NCBI RefSeq assembly: GCF_030504625.1
Contig: NZ_JAUKWH010000004.1
Coordinates: forward strand, 1-64,000
DNA from: Neisseria sp. MVDL19-042950
GTDB lineage: Bacteria > Pseudomonadota > Gammaproteobacteria > Burkholderiales > Neisseriaceae
Reading direction: 5' to 3'
DNA length: 64,000 nt
The notes beneath the pieces were generated by a model that worked only from the letters and a program-made list of their open reading frames with translations, did no database searches and had not been told where the DNA came from. The position numbers were made by a program, and so were the translations under genes. Every line of letters begins with the position of its first letter. The stretch's first letter is position 1. Positions 26,990 through 36,658 of the stretch are shown in pieces.

Positions 26990-27044
26990 AGGGGAAAAGG
27001 GTTGGTGGCGGGAAAAGCCTATTCTACAAGATTTGATATCGAAA

Positions 27045-27077
27045 AGGCCGTCTGAAACGGAAGTTTTCAGACGGCCT
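27045..27077 (-). terminator. DUS inverted-repeat terminator after the lipoprotein gene
   Basis: AGGCCGTCTGAAA and complement with a 7-nt loop, 28 bp after the stop at 27105. Confidence 0.75.
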
Positions 27078-27104
27078 CGATATTGCTTGCGGGTTAAGCG
27101 GAAA

Positions 27105-27614
27105 TTAAATACTGCCTTTCAGCACAACACGGCTGTTCCAAGTACCGATATGGCATTCGTATTGGTCACCACCGACGGTTTTTTTGTCGAAATAGCTGAC
27201 TACGTGCACGGATTTGCTGTTGTAACGCTGAGCAGTAGATTGGAAGCGTTTTACCGCGCTTAGGAAAGCGCGTTGGCAGGTTTCTTCAGGGGTTTTGTTC
27301 ACGGCATTGGCTATTTGGCGCGAGACGAGGGTTTTGCCGCCTACGTTGCCGTAGCTCACGTGGATGTTGGGGTTGAGCACTTGCTTGGCTTCGCTTGAAT
27401 TCAGAGCGGCGCGTGCAGAACACAAGTAGGCATCGTTTTTGCCTTTGTTGTTGATTTTGCGGCCTTCGCCGATGCTGCGGCAGGCACCGCCGGCTGAGTG
27501 GCTTTGGGCATGTGCTTCGTTTCCGCTTGCGGAAGGCGCAGAGTGGTTGGCACAGGCAGACAAGGCAAGAGCGGCGGCACTGGTAAGCAGTAATACAGAA
27601 AAACGTTTGTTCAT
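27105..27614 (-). CDS. putative lipoprotein, function unknown
   Basis: 169 residues starting with a lipoprotein signal peptide: hydrophobic stretch then LSAC, with the lipidated cysteine at residue 21. After a Ser/Ala/His-rich linker the mature domain has four further cysteines (GACRSIG, YLCSARAA, ETCQRAF, YECHIG), probably paired in the periplasm. I do not recognise a named family. Monocistronic, with rsgA downstream on the same strand and a GNAT gene upstream. Confidence 0.75.
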   Translation of the reverse strand: MNKRFSVLLLTSAAALALSACANHSAPSASGNEAHAQSHSAGGACRSIGEGRKINNKGKNDAYLCSARAALNSSEAKQVLNPNIHVSYGNVGGKTLVSRQIANAVNKTPEETCQRAFLSAVKRFQSTAQRYNSKSVHVVSYFDKKTVGGDQYECHIGTWNSRVVLKGSI

Positions 27615-27721
27615 AATGTATTTTCCTTTGGGTTATTTCGGTTATAACGGATGTAGCTTGTTCATTATACTGATTTTTTGTGGCGGTGTATGTTTCTAAA
27701 AGTTTAACCTTGAAAGCAGGC

Positions 27722-28192
27722 TTATAAATCCAGCACCATTACCGAAACCGTTTCACCGTTCACTTCGCGTTTGTCGGTTTCCCGCCAGCCGTAGCGGGCG
27801 TAAAGCGGCTGCATGTCGGGGGTGTAGAGATAGAGTTTGTCAATTTCCAACAGCCGCGCCGTCTGCAAACAGGTTTTTACCAATGCGCCGCCGGCACCGC
27901 AGCCGCGGTGTTCGGGCATCACGAACACGTCGCCCAGCCAGTAGCGCTCTTCGGGGTGATGCCGCAAATCGTATTCTTTCAACGAAGCCGAGCCGAGCAA
28001 TGCGCCGCGGCCGTTTTCGGCCATCCATACTTTGGGCAGCGGGCCGGCGGCGGTTAGGGCGTGGTGGTAGCGGTCGAGGATTTTTCGCATATCGCTCCAC
28101 GGTGCGAAATCATGCCATTCGGTGTAAAGCGCACGGGCGAGCGCGTCGATATGGTAGGGGCATTGGTTTAGAGGTTTGATATGGATGGTCAT
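27722..28192 (-). CDS. GNAT-family N-acetyltransferase
   Basis: 156-residue acetyl-CoA-dependent acetyltransferase. The acetyl-CoA-binding motif A is LGDVFVMPEHRGCGAGGALVKTCLQTARLLEIDKLYLYTPDMQPLYARYGWRE, the typical core ending in the YxxxGW motif. The substrate is unknown. I placed the start at 28192 (MTIHIKPL) because the longer frame from 28270 reads through a DUS (MFSDGL) and has no domain sequence. Confidence 0.87.
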   Translation of the reverse strand: MTIHIKPLNQCPYHIDALARALYTEWHDFAPWSDMRKILDRYHHALTAAGPLPKVWMAENGRGALLGSASLKEYDLRHHPEERYWLGDVFVMPEHRGCGAGGALVKTCLQTARLLEIDKLYLYTPDMQPLYARYGWRETDKREVNGETVSVMVLDL

Positions 28193-28358
28193 GGCGGAGT
28201 GCTTCGGGAGGCCGTCTGAAAACATGATTATACGTTTAGCGTAATCTATTGTAATCATGACACAAATCAACCGTTCAAGTTTCGCGCCTTTACCGCTTTT
28301 GCCGCTTCCCGCATAATGCGGCTGATTGGCTTTATTTTATTCAGACAAGGAAACCGAC

Positions 28359-29534
28359 ATGGCATTTTTGAAACTGACCGAACAAAACGTACAAGGCAAA
28401 ACTGTTTTAATCCGTGCCGATATGAATGTGCCGTTTAAAGACGGCAGCATCAGCGACGACACCCGTATCCGTGCATCGCTCGCGTCGATTCAATACTGCT
28501 TGGACAACGGCGCATCGGTGATTGTGATGTCGCATCTGGGCCGTCCCACCGAAGGCGAATTCAATCCGGAAGATGACGTGGCTCCGGTTGCCGCCCACTT
28601 GGGCAAATTGTTGAGCAAAGAAGTCAAAGTGTTGAACGACTGGCGCGAAAACAAACCCGTTTTGGCGGCAGGCGAAGTGGCCATGCTGCAAAACGTGCGC
28701 ATCAACAAAGGCGAAAAGAAAAACGATTTGGAATTGGGCAAAGCTTACGCCGCGTTGTGCGATGTGTTTGTGAACGACGCATTCGGCACCGCCCACCGCG
28801 CCCAAGCCTCTACCGAAGCCGTGGCCCAAGCCGCACCGGTGGCATGCGCCGGCGTGTTGATGGCAAACGAGTTGGACGCATTGGGCAAAGCCCTCAAGGA
28901 GCCCGCCCGCCCCTTGGCGGCGATTGTGGCCGGCAGCAAAGTATCGACCAAACTTACCATTCTCGAGAGCTTGGCCGACAAAGTCGACCAATTGATCGTC
29001 GGCGGCGGCATCGCCAACACTTTCCTGCTGGCTGCGGGCAAATCCATCGGCAAATCGCTGGCCGAGCATGATTTGGTGGAAGAATCGAAAAAAATCATGG
29101 AAAAAATGGCAGCCAAAGGCGGCGTGGTTCCGCTGCCGACCGACGTAGTGGTGGCTAAAGCGTTTGCCGCCGATGCCGAAGCAACGGTAAAGAATATCGA
29201 CGACGTGGCCGAAGACGACATGATTCTCGACATCGGCCCGCAATCCGCCGCAGCCTTGGCCGAAGCACTGAAAAAAGCCGGCACGGTGGTGTGGAACGGC
29301 CCTGTGGGTGTGTTCGAGTTCGACCAATTCGCCGGCGGCACAGAAGTGCTGGCGAAAGCGATTGCCGACAGCAGCGCCTTCTCGATTGCCGGCGGAGGCG
29401 ACACTTTAGCGGCGATTGCCAAGTTCGGCATCACCGATCAAATCAGTTACATTTCCACCGGCGGCGGTGCGTTCCTTGAATTTTTGGAAGGCAAAGAGCT
29501 GCCTGCCGTGGCGGTTTTGGAAAAACGCGCTTAA
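28359..29534 (+). CDS. pgk: phosphoglycerate kinase
   Basis: Glycolytic kinase, 391 residues. N-terminal [52 protein letters not shown], and the C-terminal nucleotide-binding [19 protein letters not shown] with [12 protein letters not shown] and [17 protein letters not shown]. The start at 28359 has an AAGGAAA ribosome binding site; the upstream in-frame ATG at 28326 is unlikely. Confidence 0.98.
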   Translation: MAFLKLTEQNVQGKTVLIRADMNVPFKDGSISDDTRIRASLASIQYCLDNGASVIVMSHLGRPTEGEFNPEDDVAPVAAHLGKLLSKEVKVLNDWRENKPVLAAGEVAMLQNVRINKGEKKNDLELGKAYAALCDVFVNDAFGTAHRAQASTEAVAQAAPVACAGVLMANELDALGKALKEPARPLAAIVAGSKVSTKLTILESLADKVDQLIVGGGIANTFLLAAGKSIGKSLAEHDLVEESKKIMEKMAAKGGVVPLPTDVVVAKAFAADAEATVKNIDDVAEDDMILDIGPQSAAALAEALKKAGTVVWNGPVGVFEFDQFAGGTEVLAKAIADSSAFSIAGGGDTLAAIAKFGITDQISYISTGGGAFLEFLEGKELPAVAVLEKRA

Positions 29535-29564
29535 GCGTGCTGCATCAATATCACAATCAAGCAG

Positions 29565-29597
29565 AGGCCGTCTGAAACCTTTCAGACGGCCTTTTTA
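29565..29597 (+). terminator. DUS inverted-repeat terminator after pgk
   Basis: AGGCCGTCTGAAA and complement with a minimal loop followed by TTTTT. Confidence 0.85.
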
Positions 29598-29676
29598 ACG
29601 GCATGCGCGGCTTGGTTTGGATATTCGCCATATTCGGTTAAAATGTCGGATTTAAAACCAAAAATATCCGCTGTTT

Positions 29677-30408
29677 ATGAATTTGTACCGCAAGCTGCCC
29701 GTGCCGATTCTGCCCGAAAATGTCCGCCGCGAAGTTCAGGCGAAAGAATCGTATCATGTGCTGAAAATTATTTCCGAGTTTGTCGAGGCAGGAGAAGAGC
29801 TGCGTGCCATCCAGCCCGCCGTGAGTATTTACGGCAGCGCGCGCACGCCGGCCGACAGCCCTGATTACCAGTTTACCGAACGCCTGTCGCGCAAACTTTC
29901 CGATGCCGGTTTTGCGGTGATTTCGGGTGGCGGGCCGGGTATTATGGAAGCGGCCAACAAAGGCGCGTTTGCCGGCAGAAGCCCCGCCGTGGGCTTGAAT
30001 ATCGTGTTGCCGCATGAGCAGACGGCAAACCCTTATCAAAACCTTTCGATTAAATTCCAGCATTTTTTCCCGCGTAAAGTGATGTTTGTGAAGCACGCCG
30101 TTGCCTATGTGGTGATGCCCGGCGGTTACGGTACGCTCGACGAACTGTTTGAAAGCCTCACGCTGGTGCAAACCGGCAAAACGCCCAGCCGCCCGATTAT
30201 TCTGGTAGGCAAAGCATTCTGGCAGGGGCTGTTCGACTGGATACGCCAACAACTGCACGGTAACGGCATGATTTCCGAAAAGGATTTGGATTTGATGAAA
30301 GTGATTGATGATGAAGACGAAATCATCGAGCATATTTTCGCCCACTATGAAAAACGCGCCGACGGTTTGTGCGAGCCGCAAGACAATACTTGGGAATTGG
30401 GTTTGTAG
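29677..30408 (+). CDS. LOG-family nucleotide 5'-monophosphate phosphoribohydrolase
   Basis: 243 residues of the Lonely Guy family, which splits nucleoside monophosphates to base and ribose 5-phosphate. The two signatures are SGGGPGIMEAANKGA (around residue 85) and PGGYGTLDE (148-156). The N-terminal extension before VSIYGSARTP is shorter than in the large E. coli PpnN-type enzymes. In plants the family makes cytokinins; in bacteria it probably acts in nucleotide housekeeping. Confidence 0.92.
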   Translation: MNLYRKLPVPILPENVRREVQAKESYHVLKIISEFVEAGEELRAIQPAVSIYGSARTPADSPDYQFTERLSRKLSDAGFAVISGGGPGIMEAANKGAFAGRSPAVGLNIVLPHEQTANPYQNLSIKFQHFFPRKVMFVKHAVAYVVMPGGYGTLDELFESLTLVQTGKTPSRPIILVGKAFWQGLFDWIRQQLHGNGMISEKDLDLMKVIDDEDEIIEHIFAHYEKRADGLCEPQDNTWELGL

Positions 30409-30518
30409 ACAGGCCGTCTGAAAACGGCTGTCGCCGCACATGGCGGCCGGAATTGAAATCCAGTAGAATACCCGCAAACAAAATATTTCTAACCTTCAGA
30501 TTTAAAAGAGAGAAAACC

Positions 30519-31626
30519 ATGATAGAAGCAGAAGTAGTCAACCAATTGAATGCTGCGCTGGCCGACCTTGCCGAACGCAGCACTGACATTCGGGGGTATC
30601 TTTGACTACGACGGCAAAAAAGACCGTTTGGAAGAAGTAGTCGGCCTTTCCGAAGATCCCGATTTGTGGAACGACCCTAAAAAAGCCCAAGAAATCGGCA
30701 AAGAGCGCAAAGTGCTCGAAGGCATCGTGCTCACGCTCGACAACATCGCCGCCGGCATCGACGACAACCGCGAGCTGTTGGAAATGGTGGTGGAAGAAAA
30801 CGACGAAGACGGCTTTGCCGCCGTGCGGGAAGACATCGCCAACCTTGAAAAACAAATGGGCGAGCTGGAATTCAAACGCATGTTCAACCAGCCGGCCGAC
30901 GTGAACAACTGCTTTATCGACATCACCGCCGGCGCGGGCGGCACCGAAGCGGAAGACTGGGCGGGCATGCTCTACCGCATGTATCTGCGCTATGCCGAGC
31001 GCAAAGGCTTCAAAGTGGAGGTGCTGGAAGAAGACGAAGGCGACATCGCCGGCATCAACCGCGCCACCATCAAGCTCGAAGGCGAATACGCCTACGGCCT
31101 CTTGCGTACCGAAACCGGCATCCACCGTTTGGTTCGCTACTCGCCGTTCGATTCCAACAACAAACGCCACACTTCATTCTGCTCGGTATTCGTTTACCCC
31201 GAAGTGGACGACAGTTTCGAAGTGGAAATCAACCCCGCCGACCTGCGCATCGACACCTACCGCGCTTCCGGTGCGGGCGGCCAGCACATCAACAAAACCG
31301 ATTCCGCCGTGCGGATTACCCACAACCCGACCGGCATCGTGGTGCAATGCCAAAACGACCGTTCGCAACACCGCAACCGCGACGAAGCGATGAACATGCT
31401 GAAAGCCAAGCTGTTTGAATTGGAAATGCGCAAACGCAACGAAGAAAAACAATCGCTGGAAGACAGCAAATCCGATGTGGGTTGGGGCCACCAAATCCGC
31501 TCGTATGTGTTCGACCAATCACGTATCAAAGATTTGCGCACTTCTTACGAAGTCGGCAACATCAAAGCCGTGATGGACGGCGATTTGGACGGCTTTATCG
31601 AAGCCAGTCTGAAACAGGGCGTTTAA
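30519..31626 (+). CDS. prfB: peptide chain release factor 2, made by programmed +1 frameshift
   Basis: Release factor for UGA and UAA stops. Translation starts at the ATG 30519 ([20 protein letters not shown]), runs 28 codons to CTT and meets an in-frame UGA at 30603-30605; skipping one T continues at GAC 30604 for another 340 codons (368 residues in all). The later frame alone has a spurious ATG at 30550. Conserved parts are the stop-codon-reading SPF motif ([12 protein letters not shown]) and the catalytic GGQ at residues 253-255. The gene is complete, not broken. Confidence 0.97.
30591..30606 (+). promoter_or_regulatory. prfB: prfB autoregulatory frameshift site
   Basis: CGGGGGTATCTTTGAC: a Shine-Dalgarno-like GGGGG three bases before the slippery CUU and the UGA followed by C, a weak stop context. 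Low RF2 slows termination at this UGA and favours the +1 shift, so RF2 controls its own amount. Same layout as in E. coli. Confidence 0.95.
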
Positions 31627-31641
31627 ACCGGCAGTGAGTTT

Positions 31642-31676
31642 GAGGCCGTCTGAAAACTTTGTTTTCAGACGGCCTC
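31642..31676. terminator. DUS inverted-repeat terminator, prfB/dinG convergent
   Basis: GAGGCCGTCTGAAAAC and complement with a 3-nt loop. Confidence 0.85.
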
Positions 31677-31713
31677 TTAGTATGCTTGTCTGGGCTGTTG
31701 TAATACGGCCGCC

Positions 31714-33843
31714 CTACCCTATCCGCTTGAACGGCGGCAGGCAAGCGAGCATTTGGCGGCCGTAGTTTTGGGTTTTGACGCGGTTGTCGAGTATGGTTAC
31801 GCGACCGTAGTCTTGCTCGGTGCGGATCAGCCGCCCGACGGCCTGCACCAGTTTGATGCTGGCTTCGGGCACGGTGATTTCGATAAACGGATTGCCGCCG
31901 CGCTGTTCGATCCAGCGGTTTTGGGTTTTTTCGATGGGGTTGTCGGGCATGGAGAACGGCAGTTTGGCGATGATTACCTGCACACAGGCTTCGCCGGGCA
32001 GGTCGAGTCCTTCGGCGAAGCTATCCAAACCGAAAATGATGCTGGCGCGGCCGTCTGAAATGGCTTGGTAGTGTTTTTGCAGCAGCACGGCTTTGGGCAA
32101 TTCGCCTTGCACGAGCAAAAGCGGCAGGTAGTCTTCGGGCAGGCGCAGGGCGACATCCTGCATTTGTTTGCGCGAGGAAAACAGCACCAGCGTACCGATG
32201 GCTTCGGCGGGCGAAATCAGCTTGGGCAGCCATTCGACGATGGCGGCGGTGTGCGCGGCGGGGTCTTTGGGGCTGGCGTGCACGGGCGGGATATACAATT
32301 CGCCTTGCGCGTCGAAATCAAACGGGCTTTGCAGGGCGAGCGTGGTGGTTTCGGGCAACCATTGCAGGCCGGTTTGGCGCAGAATCAGGTTGAAGCTGCC
32401 GAGCGATTGCAGGGTGGCGGAGGTAAGCACGGCACCGGCGGCGCGCCGCCACAGGTTGTTGGCCAGATACGATGCGCTGCTGATGGGGCTGGCGTGGAAG
32501 AAGTAGTCGTTTTTGTCGTCGAGGCGGCGGGTTATCCATTTGGCCAGCGGTTCTTCGCCTTCGGCAGGCACGGTGGAAAGCAAATCCCATGTGGCGGTGA
32601 TTTGTTCGATGCGGGCGCGGAATACGCCGAATTCGGTGCTCAGGCGGTCGATTTGGGCGCTGTTTTGGTCTTTGTCGCGGCGGGCGGCGGCCAAAGCGTC
32701 GTTGAGGCTGTTGATGTGTTTGTAGAGGCTGCGGGCGGCGATGGCGGTGTTGGATACGGCTAATTCGAGCGCTTCGGGAATTTTGCCGTCTTGCCACAGC
32801 CATACGGATTCGTTGTTTTCAGACGGCCTCAATTCCGGCTCTTCGGATAAGTGGAACTGCCATTCGTGCAGGCTTTCGAGCAGCGCGGCGGCGGCTTCGT
32901 CGGCAAGGTTCGCCAGCTCTGCTTTGTCGGTTAAGGTAGCGATTTTGGCGATAACGGCGGGCAGTTTTTCCAACGCCCACACCGCTTGGTTCCACGAATG
33001 CTCGGCGGCAAACTGGCTCAGGGCTTTTTTGGGCAGGTGGTGCGCTTCGTCGATGCAGTAGAAGCTGTTTTCGGGGGCGGGCAGAATCACGCCGCCGCCC
33101 ATGCTGATATCGACCATCAGCAAGTCGTGGTTGGCCACAACGACATCGACGTTTTCCAGCGTGTCGCGGGCAAGGTAAAACGGGCATTCGGGGCGGTTGG
33201 GGCAGGCGGCTTTGAGGCAGCCGTAGTTGTCGTTGTTCACCTTCATCCAGATGGTGTCGTCGATTTTTTCCGGCCAAGTGTCGCGGTCGCCGTTGAAGCG
33301 GCGGGCGGCGAATTCGTCGGCGATGTCGCGCAGCAGCTTCAATTCTTCGGGCTTGGGTTTGCTGTCCCACAACACGGCGGGGGCTTCGAAGCCGAGCAGG
33401 TTTTGCTGGGCGTTGCTTTGGGTGAGCTGGTAGAGTTTGTAGGGGCAGAGATAGCGTCCGCGGCCTTTGGCAAGCGCGAAAGTTAATTCCAAGCCGCTTT
33501 GTTCCACCAAAAACGGCAAGTCGCGGTCAACCAACTGCTCTTGCAGGGCAACGGTGGCGCTGCTCACGATCAGCCGCTTGCCGCGCGTTTGCGCCATGAT
33601 GCCGCCGGCCAAAAGATAAGCCAAACTTTTGCCCACGCCGGTCGGCCCTTCGATCACGACTATGCTCTCGCCTTCGCGTTTGGGTGCTTCTTCGCCTTCG
33701 GCACGGGTTTGCGTGCGCGAAAAGGTGTTGGCAATGGCTGCAATCATCTCCCGCTGCGCGGCGCGCGGGCGGAAGTTGGGCAGGTTTTTGCCGATGTTTT
33801 GGTAATGGTCGCGGATGGCGTTTTTTTCTAAATCGGTGAGCAT
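31714..33843 (-). CDS. dinG: ATP-dependent DNA helicase DinG
   Basis: XPD-like superfamily 2 helicase, 5'-3', active on R-loops, D-loops and forks. 709 residues: Walker A EGPTGVGKSLAYLL (about residue 65), an iron-sulfur cluster domain with cysteines in GRYLCPYKLYQ, YGCLKAACPNRPECPF, the DEAH box YCIDEAHHLP, and the C-terminal motifs GLDSFAEGLDLPG and VGRLIRTEQDYG. A DUS in reverse orientation lies one base before the ATG, and two more lie inside the gene (about 32048 and 32818). Confidence 0.93.
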   Translation of the reverse strand: MLTDLEKNAIRDHYQNIGKNLPNFRPRAAQREMIAAIANTFSRTQTRAEGEEAPKREGESIVVIEGPTGVGKSLAYLLAGGIMAQTRGKRLIVSSATVALQEQLVDRDLPFLVEQSGLELTFALAKGRGRYLCPYKLYQLTQSNAQQNLLGFEAPAVLWDSKPKPEELKLLRDIADEFAARRFNGDRDTWPEKIDDTIWMKVNNDNYGCLKAACPNRPECPFYLARDTLENVDVVVANHDLLMVDISMGGGVILPAPENSFYCIDEAHHLPKKALSQFAAEHSWNQAVWALEKLPAVIAKIATLTDKAELANLADEAAAALLESLHEWQFHLSEEPELRPSENNESVWLWQDGKIPEALELAVSNTAIAARSLYKHINSLNDALAAARRDKDQNSAQIDRLSTEFGVFRARIEQITATWDLLSTVPAEGEEPLAKWITRRLDDKNDYFFHASPISSASYLANNLWRRAAGAVLTSATLQSLGSFNLILRQTGLQWLPETTTLALQSPFDFDAQGELYIPPVHASPKDPAAHTAAIVEWLPKLISPAEAIGTLVLFSSRKQMQDVALRLPEDYLPLLLVQGELPKAVLLQKHYQAISDGRASIIFGLDSFAEGLDLPGEACVQVIIAKLPFSMPDNPIEKTQNRWIEQRGGNPFIEITVPEASIKLVQAVGRLIRTEQDYGRVTILDNRVKTQNYGRQMLACLPPFKRIG

Positions 33844-33970
33844 TGAGGCCGTCTGAAAAGCGCTGGGAGGGAAAAGCGTATTTTAACCGATTGCGGCGGG
33901 CGAGCCGAATCATTATGTTTGAAAACCGTGCTGCGGCCATTTTCTTCAACGGCCGGTTGCATGGATGCGG

Positions 33971-34006
33971 AAAGGCCGTCTGAAAATCAACTTTTTCAGA
34001 CGGCCT
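33971..34006 (-). terminator. DUS inverted-repeat terminator after the exported protein gene
   Basis: AAAGGCCGTCTGAAAA and complement with a 5-nt loop, 22 bp after the stop at 34028. Confidence 0.75.
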
Positions 34007-34027
34007 GGGGTTTGATTGCGGGTCGGT

Positions 34028-34507
34028 TTATCGGGATTCTTGCCCGCCCAGCCATTTGGCGATGTCTTTACCCAACACATTGGCGGTACGGTTCAACACG
34101 GCGCACGAGCCTTTGAAGCCGCCCATAAAACCGCCTCCCGAGTGGCGCGTCAGGGTTGTTTTGCGAACCACTTCGCCGTTTTCGATCAGTTCCGCGTAGA
34201 GGGAAATGCTTTTCGAGTGGCCGATATAGGCGCTGCCGGCACTTACGGCCGAATCGATTTCGATCTTGGCATAGGTGTGTTGGCCGCTTAAATCTTCAGC
34301 CGTGCGCACAACGGTAATGCCCTGTTTTGCGGCGTTTTTGGCTACCGATTCGGACATAAACTCGCCGATTTTGGTGCATTCCGAAGTGATGCGGCGGTCG
34401 ATGCGGCTTTCGTCCTGATACGGAATACTGTGTGCGATGTAGATTTCGGCTGCGGAAGCGGAAGCGGCGGCTAATGCGGCGGCCAGAAAGATGGTGTGTT
34501 TTTTCAT
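34028..34507 (-). CDS. exported protein of unknown function
   Basis: 159 residues with a signal peptide (MKKHTIFLAAALAAASASA, cleavage before AEIYIA). The mature part has two cysteines (TSECTKIG, KGSCAVLN) and a glycine-rich HSGGGFMGGFKG stretch near the C-terminus. The layout (paired cysteines, a beta-rich core beginning IYIAHSIPYQDESRIDRRI) suggests a small periplasmic or surface protein. I do not recognise the family. The frame is open upstream to 34906 but that part is antisense to degV; the signal peptide fixes the start. Confidence 0.75.
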   Translation of the reverse strand: MKKHTIFLAAALAAASASAAEIYIAHSIPYQDESRIDRRITSECTKIGEFMSESVAKNAAKQGITVVRTAEDLSGQHTYAKIEIDSAVSAGSAYIGHSKSISLYAELIENGEVVRKTTLTRHSGGGFMGGFKGSCAVLNRTANVLGKDIAKWLGGQESR

Positions 34508-34737
34508 GTTGTCTCCCTTAAAGTGTCGGATGGTACCTGCAACAACTCGCTTTATTCCGGTTGTTCGGTGCAGGCTCGGTCGATGCCGTCTGAAAAACCG
34601 CTCGGACGGCGGAATGTTTGAAACGGATAGGGTTTTACCCATGCAATGTTGAATATTATTTTTCGGCAAACTGCCGTGCGACCGTTGGAAACGCTTTGTT
34701 TTAAGACGGCCTTTCGGTTCCGGCATAGATTGAACGC

Positions 34738-35625
34738 TTATGCCGGCAAGCGTTCCACGATGCCCACGCCGATGGCGTTTTCGCCCAAATGCACGCCTAC
34801 CGCGGGGGAAACCGGTTTGCCGCATTCCAAATGCAGGCCGGTTTTCTGGTGGAGCTTTTGGGTAAACTGTTGATACAGTTCGCGGCGGCCGCAATAGCTG
34901 CCGCATATCACCAAATCGGCAGGGTTGATGTCTTTAATGGTGTCGGCAACGGTTTCGACGAGGGAATCGATCATATCTTCGCTGTCCGGCACGGTGGTAA
35001 CGCGCGAAACGCCGCTTTGTGAGAAACGCAATATGTTTTTCAACCCCAGCCAATCGTTGAACGATGCCCCCAGCCGCTCCAGCGTGCCGGTGCGGGTGAG
35101 TTGTTTCAACGACTGCAAGCCTAACAGCACCTGACAGCGCGGCTTGAGCTTTTCAAGGTATTCCACCACTTCTTCCGGCGTTTTGCCCTCTTTGAGCAGG
35201 CGCACGGCTTCAAAGGCGAAAAAGCCTTCGGGCATGCAGATCATGCCGGTGTCGACGACATAGATTTTCAGATCGTGCACCATTTCTTCGGCAATCTCTC
35301 GGACAATCGCGGCGGTTTGGCTTACTTTGCCGCTGACGGTGGTAACGATTGCTTCGTGATAGCCTTGCGTTTTCAGGTAATTGAACGTGTTGCGCAACGA
35401 TTCCGGCGACGGCGGCGAAGTGGATGCTTCTTCGGCGGGATGGGAAAGCAGCCATTCGTGAAATTCTTCCGGCTTCAAATCGAGCCAGTCGGCATATTCG
35501 CGTCCGTCCAGATGGACGGTGGGGCGCAGGATATGGATGGGGCTGTCGCGGTCGACCACATTGTCCAAAGCACTTGTGGATGTGGCTAAAACCGCGCAAC
35601 GATAAAAGGAATATGACTGCGGCAT
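34738..35625 (-). CDS. DegV family fatty-acid-binding protein
   Basis: 295-residue DegV/FakB-type protein that binds a fatty acid. Visible: ATSTSALD at the N-terminus, the TSPPSPESLRNTF motif (TSQPS in the family), VTTVSGKVSQTAAI, VVDTGMICMPEG and the C-terminal SPAVGVHLGENAIGVGIVE. In Firmicutes the partner FakA kinase phosphorylates the bound fatty acid; no kinase gene lies near here. Preceded by a spacer (34508-34737 side) carrying one ATGCCGTCTGAA copy. Confidence 0.92.
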   Translation of the reverse strand: MPQSYSFYRCAVLATSTSALDNVVDRDSPIHILRPTVHLDGREYADWLDLKPEEFHEWLLSHPAEEASTSPPSPESLRNTFNYLKTQGYHEAIVTTVSGKVSQTAAIVREIAEEMVHDLKIYVVDTGMICMPEGFFAFEAVRLLKEGKTPEEVVEYLEKLKPRCQVLLGLQSLKQLTRTGTLERLGASFNDWLGLKNILRFSQSGVSRVTTVPDSEDMIDSLVETVADTIKDINPADLVICGSYCGRRELYQQFTQKLHQKTGLHLECGKPVSPAVGVHLGENAIGVGIVERLPA

Positions 35626-35769
35626 TTTAACAATCCTTCAGGGCAGAACATCAAATAATCGGCTTAAAATTATGATAAGCGGTATTTTTATTTTTGTCTA
35701 TGACATTAAACCTGATGATTATTATTGAGTTGGCATAATCATTTTAATTCAAAGGCATCCGAAAAAATC

Positions 35770-35799
35770 AGGCCGTCTGAAACCTTTTTCAGACGGCCT
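35770..35799. terminator. DUS inverted-repeat hairpin overlapping the truC stop
   Basis: AGGCCGTCTGAAA and complement with a short loop; the right arm is inside the end of truC and provides its stop codon. Confidence 0.75.
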
Positions 35800-36517
35800 C
35801 GAGCTGCCAGCCGAAGGCTTCCGCCAACCTCTGCCATTGCCCGTCCGCTTCGGCAATCAAGCGTATGGCCGAGTGGTTTTCGAGGCATCGGAACGTTAGC
35901 GAACGTGCGTGCAGCATCAGCCGCGTGGTGCCGGTATGGGCGGCGACGGCGCGGTTTTGGGCGGTGTCGCCGTGGGTGGTGTCGCCCACGATCGGGTGGA
36001 AAATGTGTTTCATGTGGCGGCGGAGCTGGTGTTTGCGGCCGGTATGCGGTGTCAGCTCCGCCCATGAATAGCGGGAAGTGGGATAACGGGCGGCGGATTG
36101 GAACGGCTGTTCGGTTTGGGCGAGGCAGCGGTAATCGGTAACGGCGGGTTGTGCGGGTTTGTCGGGGTCGGCAAACGGGTCGGCGATTTTATCGGCTTCT
36201 TCTTTGAGCGGATAGTCGATGCGCCCTGCCCCGTTCAGATAACCGCGTACCACCGCCCAATAGGTTTTCTGCACGGTTTGGGCGGCAAACTGCTGTGCGA
36301 GGGCGTGTGCGCTTTTGCTGTCGAGTGCGAACAGCAGCACGCCGGATGTCGGGCGGTCGAGCCGGTGGACGGGATACACGCGGCGGCCTATCTGGTCGCG
36401 CAGGGTCTGCATGACGAATTGGGTTTCACGGCTGTCGAGCCAGCTTCGGTGTACCAGCATGCCGGCGGGTTTGTTGACGGCGATGCAGTAGGCGTTGCGG
36501 TAGATGATTTCGAGCAT
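35789..36517 (-). CDS. truC: RluA-family pseudouridine synthase, probably TruC
   Basis: 242-residue RluA-type enzyme; TruC makes pseudouridine 65 in tRNA. The catalytic motif is VHRLDRPTSGVLLFALDSKSAHALAQQF with its Asp; NKPAGMLVHRS, the TGRKHQLRRHMKHIFHPIVGDTTHGD and the short single-domain form without an S4 domain fit TruC best. The last codons GAG GCC GTC TGA are part of a DUS. Start at 36517; the longer frame from 36574 reads through another DUS (MFSDGL). Confidence 0.88.
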   Translation of the reverse strand: MLEIIYRNAYCIAVNKPAGMLVHRSWLDSRETQFVMQTLRDQIGRRVYPVHRLDRPTSGVLLFALDSKSAHALAQQFAAQTVQKTYWAVVRGYLNGAGRIDYPLKEEADKIADPFADPDKPAQPAVTDYRCLAQTEQPFQSAARYPTSRYSWAELTPHTGRKHQLRRHMKHIFHPIVGDTTHGDTAQNRAVAAHTGTTRLMLHARSLTFRCLENHSAIRLIAEADGQWQRLAEAFGWQLEAV

Positions 36518-36557
36518 GGTAATGTGTGTTTTTATGATGCGGCCGCGGTATGTATGG

Positions 36558-36595
36558 AGGCCGTCTGAAAACAAAAGGAGGCTTTCAGACGGCCT
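36558..36595. terminator. DUS inverted-repeat hairpin after udk
   Basis: AGGCCGTCTGAAA and complement with a 12-nt loop, 64 bp past the udk stop. Confidence 0.65.
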
Positions 36596-36658
36596 GCCGC
36601 TGTCGGATACGGTTCCGGTTCGGTAACGGCCGTGCCGTTTGGCGGGCGGCGGCCTGTA

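Noticed and set aside
30603-30605. prfB as a pseudogene with an internal stop
   Set aside because: The stop lies in the classic autoregulatory frameshift site and the rest of RF2 is intact.
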